Assembly (NCBI GenBank): GCA_945910005.1
Contig: OX246743.1
Coordinates: 11,328,587-11,392,586, forward strand
DNA length: 64,000 nucleotides
Direction of reading: 5' to 3'
DNA from: Isoperla grammatica
Taxonomy: Eukaryota; Arthropoda; Insecta; Plecoptera; Perlodidae
Part shown: positions 11,125 to 22,464 of the stretch, one piece after another
How positions within the stretch are numbered: the first letter of the stretch is position 1
How the letters are laid out: the number at the start of each line of letters is the position of its first letter
Notes under the pieces: generated by a model
The model's input: only the letters and a program-made list of their open reading frames with translations
The model's database searches: none
What the model was told of the DNA's origin: nothing
Made by a program: the position numbers and the translations under genes

Positions 11125-11197
11125 GCTGGCACGGCGTACGCAGTAACGTCGTAGCTTCGAATACTTGAGGTCTGGGGTTCAAAACCCATTACCCCCA
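11125..11197 (+). pseudogene. tRNA-like sequence A3
   Basis: Full-length, same register and CGA anticodon position as A1. B-box GGTTCAAAACC, followed by a T-run from 11200. Confidence 0.55.
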
Positions 11198-11397
11198 ATT
11201 TTTTTTTTCCACCTATTTCACACATTTATATCATTTATATCTCAATTTGCGGCGGTTTTATTATCAGATCGTATTCTCATGGATATTTTTTAAATCCAAT
11301 GAAACCTTCTGTTCGTAAATCCATATATGTTTCGTTACATGCATACATTGAGAGCCGTGTGTTATCTATACCAGTCTAAGCGATCCAACTTCCATCG

Positions 11398-11470
11398 TGA
11401 GGCATGGCGTACGCGGTAGCGTCGTGGACTAGTGTTTTAGAGGTCCGGGGTTCGAGACCCGTTACCACCA
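11398..11470 (+). pseudogene. tRNA-like sequence B3, Thr-AGT-like
   Basis: Full-length with intact near A-box and B-box. The downstream T-run is T8 because the usual CGA before the Ts is CG. Confidence 0.6.
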
Positions 11471-11624
11471 CGTTTTTTTTCTTCCATATTCAGAGCAGCA
11501 AAGTTGAGATGGGTTTACTAAGGGGAAATTATTTTTTCAAGCGCTAGTAGCTAAAAAACGTGTGGTTCAAATTTGTTTCTGTATTTTTTTTATTTTTTTT
11601 GCGTTAATTATCTTGACAATAAAA

Positions 11625-12744
11625 CGCTTAACAATCTCCCCAATGTGGCTCTCGTCACACCGTCATACTTGAGGCCCTCTTTGCAATCAAAACGCCTAAC
11701 AATCTCCCCAATGTAGCTCTCGTCACACCTTCATACTTGCGGCCCTCTTTAATCCAAGCCCCTAACAATCTCCCCGATGTGGCTCTCGTCACTCCGCCAT
11801 ACTTGCGGCCCTCTTTGCAATCCAAGCGCCTAACAATCTCGCCACTTCGCCATTCTTGCGGCCCTCTTTTTAATCCAAGCGTCTAACAATCTCCCCAATG
11901 TGGCTCTCGTCACTCCACCATACTTGCGGCCCTCTTTGCAATCAAAACGCCTAACAATCTCCCCAATGTGGCTCTCGGCACTCCACCATACTTGCGGCCC
12001 TCTTTACAATCCAAGTGCCTTAAATCTCCCCAATGTGGCTCTCGCCACTCCGCCATACTTGCGGCCCTCTTTTGCAATCCAAGCGCCTAATAATCTCCCC
12101 AATGTCTCTCTAGTCACTCCACCATACTTGCGGCCCTCTTTGCAATCAGAGCGCCTCATTATCTCCCCGATGCGGCTCTCGCCACTCCGTCACACTTGCG
12201 GCCCTCTTTGCAATCCAAGCGCCTAACAATATCCCCAATGTGGCTCTCGTCACTCCACCATACTTGCGGCCCTCTTTGCAATCCAAGCGCCTTACAATCT
12301 CCCCAATGTGGCTCTCGTCACACCGCCATACTTGCGGCCCTCTTTGCAATCCAAGCGCCTAACAATGTCCCCAATGTGGCTCTCGTCACACCGCCATACT
12401 TGCGGCCCTCTTTGCAATCCAAGCGCCTAACAATCTCTCCAATGTGGCTCTCGCCACTCCGTCATACTTGCGGCCCTCTTTGCAATCCAAGCGCCTTGCA
12501 ATCTCCCCAATGTGGCTCTCGTCACACCGCCATACTTGCGGCCCTCTTTGCAATCAAAACGCCTAACAATCTCCCCGATGTGGGCTCTCGCCACTCCGCC
12601 ATTCTTGCGGCCCTCTTTGCAATCCAAGCGCCTTACAATCTCCCCAATATGGCTCTCGTCACTCCACCATACTTGCGGCCCTCTTTTCAATCAAAACGCC
12701 TAACAATCTCCCCAATGTGGCTCTCGTCACACCTTCATACTTGA
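11625..12744 (+). repeat. 68-bp satellite, block 4 (short)
   Basis: About 16-17 units, one of three blocks of almost equal length (blocks 4, 11 and 15, about 1.12 kb). It consists of the conserved leader, a short middle and the terminal unit. It matches block 11 at offset 26793 and resembles block 15. Confidence 0.95.
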
Positions 12745-12919
12745 GATCAGATCATATTCTTGGATATTTTTTAAATCCAATGAAAGCCTCTTTTTGGAAA
12801 TCTATCTATATTTGGAGTTACAATTACACTAAGAATAAATAGAGATACAATGAGATTCATACCTGCATACATTGAGAGCAGTGTGTTATTTACCAGTGTA
12901 AGCGAGGCAATTTTTATCG

Positions 12920-12992
12920 GCTGGCACGGCGTACGCAGTAACGTCGTAGCTTCGAATACTTGAGGTCTGGGGTTCAAAACCCATTACCCCCA
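12920..12992 (+). pseudogene. tRNA-like sequence A4
   Basis: Full-length, standard module-A form, followed by a T-run from 12995. Confidence 0.55.
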
Positions 12993-13192
12993 ATTTTTTT
13001 TTTTCACCTATTTCACACATTTACATCATTTATATATCAATTTGCGGCGGTTTTATTATCAGATCGTATTCTCATGGATATTTTTTAAATCCAATGAAAC
13101 CTTCTGTTCGTAAATCCATATATGTTTCGTTACATGCATACATTGAGAGCCGTGTGTTATCTATACCAGTCCAAGCGATCCAACTTCCATCG

Positions 13193-13265
13193 TGAGGCAT
13201 GGCGTACGCGGTAGCGTCGTGGACTAGTGTTTTAGAGGTCCGGGGTTCGAGACCCGTTACCACCA
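13193..13265 (+). pseudogene. tRNA-like sequence B4, Thr-AGT-like
   Basis: Full-length, standard module-B form with near A-box and B-box intact and a T7 run after it. Confidence 0.6.
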
Positions 13266-13419
13266 CGATTTTTTTCTTCCATATTCAGAGCAGCAAAGTT
13301 GAGAAGGGTTTACTAAGGGGAAATTATTTTTTCAAGCGCTCGTAGCTAAAAAATGTGTGGTTCAAATTTGTTTCTGTATTTTTTTAATTTTTTTTGCGTT
13401 AATTATCTTGACAATTAAA

Positions 13420-16400
13420 CGCCTAACAATCTACCCAATGTGGCTCTCGTCACACCGTCATACCTGCGGCCCTCTTTGCAATTAAAACGCCTAACAATCT
13501 CCCCAATGTGGCTCTCGTCACACCTTCATACTTGCGGCCCTCTTTTTAATCCAAGCGCCTAACAATCTCTCCGATGTGGCTCTCGTCACTCCGCCATACT
13601 TGCGGCCCTCTTTGCAATCCAAGCGCCTAACAATCTCGCCACTTCGCCATTCTTGCGGCCCTCTTTTTAATCCAAGCGTCTAACAATCTCCCCAATGTGG
13701 CTCTCGTCACTCCACCATACTTGCGGCCCTCTTTGCAATCAAAACGCCTAACTATCTCCCCAATGTGGCTTTCGGCACTCCATCATACTTGCGGCCCTCT
13801 TTACAATCCAAGTGCCTTAAATCTCCCCAATGTGGTTCTCGCCACTCCGCCATACTTGCGGCCCTCTTTTGCAATCCAAGCTCCTAACAATCTCCCCAAT
13901 GTCTCTCTCGTCACTCCACCATACTTGCGGCCCTTTTTGCAATCAGAGCGCCTCATTATCGCCCCGATGCGGCTCTCGCCACTCCGTCATACTTGCGGCC
14001 CTCTTTGCAATCCAAGCGCCTAACAATCTCCCCAATGTGGCTCTCGTCACTCCACCATACTTGCGGCCCTCTTTGCAATCCAAGCGCCTTACAAACTCCC
14101 CAATGTGGATCTCGTCACTCCGTCATACTTGCGGCCCTCTTTTGCAATCCAAGCGCCTTACAATCTCCCCAATGTCTCTCTCGTCACTCCACCATACTTG
14201 CGGCCCTTTTTGCAATCAGAGCGCCTCATTATCGCCCCGATGCGGCTCTCGCCACTCCGTCATACTTGCGGCCCTCTTTGCAATCCAAGCGCCTAACAAT
14301 CTCCCCAATGTGGCTCTCGTCACTCCGCCATACTTGCGGCCCTCTTTTGCAATCCAAGCGCCTTACAATCTCCCCAATGTCTCTCTCGTCACTCCACCAT
14401 ACTTCCGGCCCTTTTTGCAATCAAAACGCCTCATTATCTCCCCGATGCGGCTCTCGCCACTCCGTCATACTTGCGGCCCTCTTTGCAATCCAAGTGCCTA
14501 ACAATCTCCCCAATGTGGCTCTCGTCACTCAGCCATACTTGCGGCCCTCTTTGCAATCAAAGCTACTTACAATCTCCTCAATGTGGATCTCGTCACTCCG
14601 TCATACTTGCGGCCCTATTTGCAATCAAAACGCCTAACAATCTCCCCAATGTGGCTCTCGTCACTCGGTCATACTTGCGGCCCTCTTTGCAATCCAAGCG
14701 CCTTACAATCTCCCCAATGTGGCTCTCGTCACACCGCCATACTTGCGGCCCTCTTTGCAATCCAAGCGCTTTACAATCTCCCTAGTGTTGCTCTCGTCAT
14801 TTCGTTAGACTTGCGGCCCTCTTTGCAATCCAAGCGCCTAACAATCTCCCCAATGTGGCTCTCGTCACACCGTCACACTTGCGGCCCTCTTTGCAATCCA
14901 AGAGCCTCACAATCTCCCCAAGGTGGCACTTTCACTCCGTCACTCTTGCGGCCCTCTTTGCAATCCAAGCGCCTTACAATCTCCCTAATGTGGCTCTCGT
15001 CACACCGCCATACTCGCGGCCCTCTTTGCAATCAGAGCGCCTAACAATCGCCTTACAATCTCCCCAATGTGGCTCTCGGCACTCCACCATACTTGCGGCC
15101 CTCTTTGCAATCCAAGCGCTTTACAAACTCCCCAATGTAGCTGTCGTCACACCGTCATTCTTGCGGCCCTCTTTGCAATCCAAGCGCCTAACAATCTCCC
15201 CAATGTGGCTCTCGTCACACCGTCATTCTTGCGGCCCTCTTTGCAATCCAAGCGCCTTTACAATCTCCCCAATGTGGCTCTCGTCAAACCGTTAAACTTG
15301 CGGCCCTATTTGCAATCCAAGCGCCTAACAATCTCCCCAATGTGGCTGTCGTCACTCCACCATACTTGCGGCCCTCTTTTCAATCGAAGTGCCTCATTTC
15401 TCCCTTATGTGGCTCTCGCCACTCCGCCATACTTGCGGCCCTCTTTGCAATCCAAGCGCCTAACAATCTCTCTAATGTGGCTCTCGCAACTCAGTCATAC
15501 TTGCGGCCCTCTTTGCAATCCAAGCGCCTAACAATCTCCCCAATGTGGCTCTCGTCACTCCACTATACTTGCGGCCCTCTTTGCAATCCAAGCGCCTAAG
15601 AAACTCCCCAATGTGGCTCTCGTCACTCCGTCATACTTGCGGCCCTCTTTGCAATCCAAGCGCCTAGCAAACTCCCCAATGTGGCTCTCGTCACTCCGTC
15701 ATACTTGCGGCCCTCTTTGCAATCAAAACGCATAGCATCTCCCCAATGTGGCTCTCGGCACTCCGTCATACTTGCGGCCCTCTTTGTAATCCAAGCGCCT
15801 AACAATCTCGCCACTTCGCCTTTCTTGCGGCCCTGTTTTTAATCCAAGCGTCTAACAATCTCCCCAATGTGGCTCTCGTCACTCCACCATACTTGCGGCC
15901 CTCTTTGCAATCCAAGTGCCTAACATCTCCCTAATGTGGCTCTCGCCACTCCGCCATACTTGCGGCCCTCTTTGCGATCCAAGCGCCTAACAATCTCCCC
16001 AATGTGGCTCCCGTCACTCGGTCATACTTGCGGCCCTCTTTGCAATCCAAGCGCCTTACAATCTCTCCAATGTGGCTCTCGTCAATCCGCCATACTTGCG
16101 GCCCTCTTTGCAATCCAAGCGCCTTACAATCTCTCTTATGTGGCTCTCGTCACACCGCCATACTTGCGGCCCTCTTTGCAATCAGAGCGCCTAGCAATCG
16201 CCATACAATCTCCCCAATGTGGCACTTTCACTCCGTCACTCTTGCGGCCCTCTTTGCAATCCAAGCGCCTAACAATCTCTCCAATGTGGCTCTCGTCACT
16301 CCGTCATACTTGCGGCCCTCTTTGCAATCCAAGCGCCTTACAATCTCTCCAATGTGGCTCTCGTCACACCGCCATACTTGCGGCCCTCTTTGCAATCAGA

Positions 16401-17475
16401 GCGCCTAACAATCGCCTTACAATCTCCCCAATGTGGCACTTTCACTCCGTCACTCTTGAGGCCCTCTTTGCAATCCAAGCGCCTTAATCTCCCAAATGTG
16501 GCTCTCGTCACACCGCCATGCTCGCGGCCCTCTTTGCAATCCAAGCACCTAACAATCTCCCTAATGTGGCTTTCGCCACTCCGTCATACTTGCGGCCCTC
16601 TTTGCAATCCAAGCACCTAACAATCTCCCCAATGTGGCTCTCGTCACTCTACCATACTTGCGGCCCTCTATGCAATCAAAACGCCTAACAATCCCCCCAA
16701 TGTGGCTCTCGTCACACCGTCATACTTGCGGCCCTCTTTGCAATCCAAGCGCCTTACAATCTCCCCAATGTGGCTCTCGTCACTCGGTCATACTTGCGGC
16801 CCTCTTTGAAATCCAAGCGCCTTACAATCTCCTAAATGTGGCTTTCGTCACACCGCCATACTTGCGGCCCTCTTTGCAATCCAAGCGCCTTACAATCTCC
16901 CTAATGTGGCTCTCGTCACACCGCCATACTGGCGGCCCTCTTTGCAATCCAAGCGCCTTACAATCTCCCCAATGTGGCTCTCGTCACACCGCCTTACTTG
17001 CGGCCCTCTTTGCAATCCAAGCGCATAACAATCTCTCCAATGTGGCTCTCGTCACTCCACCATACTTGCGGCCCTCTTTGCAATCAAAACGCCTAACAAT
17101 CTCCCCAATGTGGCTCTCGTAACACCGCCATACTCGCGGCCCTCTTTGCAATCAGAGCGCCTAACAATCGCTTTACAATCTCCCCAATGTGGCTCTCGGC
17201 ACTCCACCATACTTGCGGCCTTCTTTGCAATCCAAGCGCCTTACAATCTCCCCAATATGGCTCTCGTCACTCCACCATACGTGCGGCCCTCTTTGCAATC
17301 AAGACGCCTAACAATCTCCCCAATGTGGCTCTCGGCACTCCACCATACTTGCGGCCCTCTTTGCAATCCAAGTGCCTAACTGGCTCTCGCCACTCCACCA
17401 TACCTGCGGCCCTCTTTGCAATCCAAGCGCCTTACAAACTCCCCGATGTGGCTCTCGTCACACCTTCATACTTGC
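13420..17475 (+). repeat. 68-bp satellite, block 5
   Basis: About 60 units. Its left part (13.42-15.12 kb) matches block 12 at offset 26793. Its right part (from about 15.15 kb) matches block 9 at offset 16291. The change of partner lies near 15.12-15.15 kb, where the hybrid-looking ATGTAGCTGTCGTCACACCG occurs. Block 8 is also related (offset 13291 before this point, 13086 after it, a difference of three units). Confidence 0.95.
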
Positions 17476-17650
17476 GATCAGATCATATTCTTGGATATTT
17501 TTTCTATCCAATGAAAGCCTCTTTTTGGAAATCTATCTATATTTGGAGTTACAATTACACTAAGAATGAATAGAGATACAATGAGATTCATACCTGCATA
17601 CATTGAGAGCACTGTGTTATTTACCAGTGTAAGCGAGGCAATTTTTACCG

Positions 17651-17723
17651 GCTGGCACGGCGTACGCAGTAACGTCGTAGCTTCGAATACTTGAGGTCTG
17701 GGGTTCAAAACCCATTACCCCCA
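17651..17723 (+). pseudogene. tRNA-like sequence A5
   Basis: Full-length, standard module-A form, followed by a T-run from 17726. Confidence 0.55.
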
Positions 17724-17923
17724 ATTTTTTTTTTCCACCTATTTCACACATTAATATCATTTATATCTCAATTTGCGGCGGTTTTATTATCAGATCGTAT
17801 TCTCATGGATATTTTTTAAATCCAATGAAACCTTCTGTTCGTAAATCCATCTATGTTTCGTTACATGCATACATTGAGAGCCGTGTGTTATCTATACCAG
17901 TCTAAGCGATCGAACTTCCATCG

Positions 17924-17996
17924 TGAGGCATGGCGTACGCGGTAGCGTCGTGGACTAGTGTTTTAGAGGTCTGGGGTTCGAGACCCGTTACCACCA
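17924..17996 (+). pseudogene. tRNA-like sequence B5, Thr-AGT-like
   Basis: Full-length. Position 49 is T in place of C (GGTCTGGGG). Promoter-like boxes are intact. Confidence 0.6.
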
Positions 17997-18150
17997 CGAT
18001 TTTTTTCTTCCATATTCAGAGCAGCAAAGTTGAGAAGGGTTTACTAAGGGGAAATTATATTTTCAAGCGCTCGTAGCTAAAAAACGTGTGGTTCAAATTT
18101 GTTTCTGTATTTTTTTTATTTTTTTTGCGTTAATTATCTTTACAATAAAA

Positions 18151-21100
18151 CGCCTAACAATCTCCCCAATGTGGCTCTCGTCACACCGTCATACTTGCGG
18201 CCCTCTTTGCAATCAAAACGCCTAACAATCTCCCCAATGTGGCTCTCGTCACACCTTCATACTTGCGGCCCTCTTTTTAATCCAAGCGCCTAACAATCTC
18301 CCCGATGTGGCTCTCGTATCTCCGCCATACTTGCGGCCCTCTTTGCAATCCAAGCGCCTAACAATCTCGCCACTTCGCCATTCTTGCGGCCCTCTTTTTA
18401 ATCCAAGCGTCTAACAATCTCCCCAATGTGGCTCTCGTCACTCCACCATACTTGCGGCCCTCTTTGCAATCAAAACGCCTAACTATCTCCCCAATGTGGC
18501 TTTCGGCACTCCATCATACTTGCGGCCCTCTTTACAATCCAAGTGCCTTAAATCTCCCCAATGTGGCTCTCGCCACTCCGCCATACTTGCGGCCCTCTTT
18601 TGCAATCCAAGCGCCTAACAATCTCCCCAATGTCTCTCTCCTCACTCCACCATACTTGCGGCCCTCTTTGCAATCAGAGCGCCTCATTATCTCCCCGATG
18701 CGGCTCTCGCCACTCCGTCATACTTGCGGCCCTCTTTGCAATCCAAGCGCCTAACAATCTCCCCAATGTGGCTCTCGTCACTCCACCATACTTGCGGCCC
18801 TTTTTGCAATCCAAGCGCCTTACAAACTCCCCAATGTGGATTTCGTCACTCCGTCATACTTGCGGCCCTATTTGCAATCAAAACGCCTAACAATCTCCCC
18901 AATGTGGCTTTTGTCACTCGGTCATACTTGCGGCCCTCTTTGCAATCCAAGCGCCTTACAATCTCCCCAATGTGGCTCTCGTCACACCGCCATACTTGCG
19001 GCCCTCTTTGCAATCCAAGCGCTTTACAATCTCCCTAGTGTTGCTCTCGTCATTTCGTTAGACTTGCTGCCCTCTTTGCAATCCAAGCGCCTTACAATCT
19101 CCCTAATGTGGCTCTCGTCACACCACCATACTCGCGGCCCTCTTTGCAATCAGAGCGCCTAACAATCGCCTTACAATCTCCCCAATGTGGCTCTCGGCAC
19201 TCAACCATACTTGCGGCCCTCTTTGCCATCCAAGCGCCTTACAATCTCCCCAATTTGGCTCTCGTCACTCCACCATACGTGCGGCCCTCTTTGCAATCAA
19301 GACGCCTAACAATCTCCCCAATGTGGCTCTCGGCACTCCACCATACTTGCGGCCCTCTTTGCAATCCAAGTGCCTAACATCTCCCCAATGTGGCTCTCGC
19401 CACTCCGCCATACTTGCGGCCCTCTTTGCAATCCAAGCGCCTTACAATCTCCCCAATATGGCTCTCGTCACTCCACCATACTTGCGGCCCTCTTTGCAAT
19501 CAAAACGCCTAACAATCTCCCCAATGTGGCTCTCGGCACTCCACCATACTTGCGGCCCTCTTTGCAATCCAAGTGACTAACATCTCCCCAATGTGGCTCT
19601 CGCCACTCCGCCATACTCGCGGCCCTCTTATGCAAACCAAGCGCCTAACAATCTCAACAATGTGTCTCTATTCACTCCACAATACTTGCGGCCCTCTTTG
19701 CAATCAGAGCGCCTAATTATCTCCCCGATGCGGCTCTAGCCACTCCGTCATACTTGCGGCCCTCTTTGCAATCAAAGCGCCTAACAATCTCCCCAGTGGG
19801 GCTCTCACCACTCCGTCATACTTGCGGCCCTCTTTTCAATCCAAGCGTCTAACAATCTTCCCAGTGTTGCTCTCGCCACTCCGTCATACTGGCGGCCCTC
19901 TTTGCAATCCAAGCGCCTAACAATCTCCCCAATGCTGCTCTCGTCACTCCACCATACCTGCGGCCCTCTTGTAATCCAAGCGCCTTACAAACTCCCCAAT
20001 GTGGCTCTCGTCACTCCGTCATACTTGCGGCCCTCTTTGCAATCCAAGCGCCTTACAAGCTCCCCAATGAGTCTCTCGTCACTCCGTCATACTTGCGGCC
20101 CTTTTTGCAATCCAAGCGCCTAACAATCTTCCCAATGTGGCTCTCACCACTCCACCATACTTGCGGCCCTCTTTGCAATCCAAGTGCCTAACATCTCCCT
20201 TATGTGGCTCTCGCCACTTCGTCATACTTGCAGCCCTCTTTGCAATCCAAGCGCCTTGCAATCTCCCCAATGTGGCTCTCGTCACTCCGTCATACTTGCG
20301 GCCCTCTTTGCAATCCAAGCGCGTTGCAATCTCCCCAATGTGGCTCTCGTCACACCGCCATACTTGCGGCCCTCTTTGCAATCAAACCGCCTAAAAATCT
20401 CCCCGATGTGGGCTCTCGCCACTCCGTCATACTTGCGGCCCTCTTTGCAATCCAAGCGCCTAACAATCTCCCCAATGTGGCTCTCGTCACACCACCATAC
20501 TTGCGGCCCTCTTTGCAATCGAAGTGCCTCATTTCTCCCTTATGTGGCTCTCGCCACTCCGCCATACTAGCGGCCCTCTTTGTAATCCAAGCGCCTAACA
20601 ATCTCCCTAATGTGGCTCTCGCCACTCCGTCAAACTTGCGGCCCTCTTTGCAATCCAAGCGCCTAACAATCTCCCCAATGTGGCTCTCGTCACTCCACTA
20701 TACTTGCGGCCCTCTTTGCAATCCAAGTGCCTAACAAACTCCCCAATGTGGCTCTCGTCACTCCGTCATACTTGCGGCCCTCTTTGCAATCCAAGTGCCT
20801 AACATCTCCCCAATGTGGCTCTCGGCACTCCCCCATACTTGCGGCCCTCTTTGCAATCCAAGTGCCTAACATCTCCCCAATGTGGCTCTCGCCACTCCGT
20901 CATACTTGCGGCCCTCTTTGCAATCCAAGCGCCTTACAAACTCCCCAATGTTGCTCTCGTCACTCCGTCATACTTGCGGCCCTCTTTGCAATCCAAGCGC
21001 CTAACAAACTCCCCAATGTGGCTCTCATCACTTTGCCATACTTGCGGCCCTCTTTGCCATCCAAGCGCCTAACAATCTCCCCAATGTGGCTCTTGTCACT

Positions 21101-21789
21101 CGGTCATACTTGCGGCCCCTTTGCAATCCAAGCGCCTTACAATCTCCCCAATGTGGCTCTCGTCACACCGCCATACTTGCGGCCCTCTTTGCAATCCAAG
21201 CGCTCAACAATCTCCCGAGTGTTGCTCTCGTCATTTCGTTAGACTTGCGGCCCTCTTTGCAATCCAAGCGCCTTACAATCTCCCCAATGTGGCTCTCGTT
21301 ACACCGTCATACTTGCGGCCCTCTTTGCAATCCAAGAGCCTCACAATCTCCCAAAGGTGGCACTTTCACTCTGTCACTCTTGCGGCCCTCTCTGCAATCC
21401 AAGCGCCTTACAATCTCCCCAATGTGGCTCTCGTCACACCGCCATACTCGCGGCCCTCTTTGCAATCAGAGCGCCTAACAATCGCCTTACAATCTCCCCA
21501 ATGTGGCTCTCGGCACTCCACCATACTTGCGGCCCTCTTTGCAATCCAAGCGCCTTACAATCTCCCCAATATGGCTCTCGTCACTCCACCATACGTGCGG
21601 CCCTCTTTGCAATCAAGACGCCTAACAATATCCCCAATGTGGCTCTCGGCACTCCACCATACTTGCGGCCCTCTTTGCAATCCAAGTGCCTAACTGGCTC
21701 TCGCCACTCCACCATACCTGCGGCCCTCTTTGCAATCCAAGCGCCTTACAAACTCCCCGATGTGGCTCTCGTCACACCTTCATACTTGC
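18151..21789 (+). repeat. 68-bp satellite, block 6
   Basis: About 54 units. It matches the adjacent block 7 at offset 4314 up to about 20.5 kb and 4247-4248 beyond, so block 7 lacks one unit here (the one containing AAGTGCCTCATTTCTCCC near 20523). It also matches block 10, which lacks five units, and the right part of block 3. Confidence 0.95.
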
Positions 21790-21964
21790 GATCAGATCAT
21801 ATTCTTGGATATTTTTTAAATCCAATGAAAGCCTCTTTTTGGAAATCTATCTATATTTGGAGTTACAATTACACTAAGAATGAATGGAGATACAATGAGA
21901 TTCATACCTGCATACATTGAGAGCAGTGTGTTATTTACCAGTGTAAGCGAGGCAATTTTTATCG

Positions 21965-22037
21965 GCTGGCACGGCGTACGCAGTAACGTCGTAGCTTCAA
22001 ATACTTGAGGTCTGGGGTTCAAAACCCATTACCCCCA
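21965..22037 (+). pseudogene. tRNA-like sequence A6
   Basis: Full-length. The anticodon position reads CAA in place of CGA (GCTTCAAATAC). Confidence 0.55.
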
Positions 22038-22237
22038 ATTTTTTTTTTCCACCTATTTCACACATTTATATCATTTATATCTCAATTTGCGGCGTTTTTT
22101 TTATCAGATCGTATTCTCATGGATATTTTTTAAATCCAATGAAACCTTCTGTTCGTAAATCCATATATGTTTCGTTACATGCATACATTGAGAACCGTGT
22201 GTTATCTATACCAGTCTAAGCGATCCAACTTCCATCG

Positions 22238-22310
22238 TGAGGCATGGCGTACGCGGTAGCGTCGTGGACTAGTGTTTTAGAGGTCCGGGGTTCGAGACCC
22301 GTTACCACCA
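22238..22310 (+). pseudogene. tRNA-like sequence B6, Thr-AGT-like
   Basis: Full-length, standard module-B form, T8 run directly downstream. Confidence 0.6.
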
Positions 22311-22464
22311 CGTTTTTTTTCTTCCATATTCAGAGCAGCAAAGTTGAGATGGGTTTACTAAAGGGAAATTATTTTTTCAAGCGCTCGTAGCTAAAAAACG
22401 TGTGGTTCAAATTTGTTTCTGTATTTTTTTTATTTTTTTTGCGTTAATTATCTTGACAATAAAA

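Larger units (their letters stand above)
10950..11624 (+). repeat. Spacer 3 (675 bp)
   Basis: Complete three-part spacer. It shares AATGAATGGAGA and CCACCACGTTTTTTTTC with spacers 6, 7 and 10, which places it in that subfamily. Confidence 0.92.
12745..13419 (+). repeat. Spacer 4 (675 bp)
   Basis: Complete. The unit before it ends CTTGA instead of CTTGC, and the right junction is ACAATTAAACG. Spacer 11 shares the CTTGA junction and other differences, in line with the 26.79-kb duplication. Confidence 0.92.
17476..18150 (+). repeat. Spacer 5 (675 bp)
   Basis: Complete. It shares TTTTTACCGG, GAGCACTGTGTTAT and CATTAATATC with spacer 9 only, matching the 16.29-kb duplication. Private changes include TTTTTTCTATCC in place of TTTTTTAAATCC near the start. 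Confidence 0.92.
21790..22464 (+). repeat. Spacer 6 (675 bp)
   Basis: Complete, of the subfamily with spacers 3, 7 and 10. Private changes are GCGGCGTTTTTTTTATC near 22090 and GAGAACCGTG near 22190. Confidence 0.92.

Noticed and set aside
14801..14816. CENP-B-box-like site (TTCGTTAGACTTGCGG in a marker unit)
   Set aside because: It shares TTCG, the central A and a CGG-like end, but it is shifted and lacks CGGG at the required place. The similarity is too weak to support a centromere protein site.
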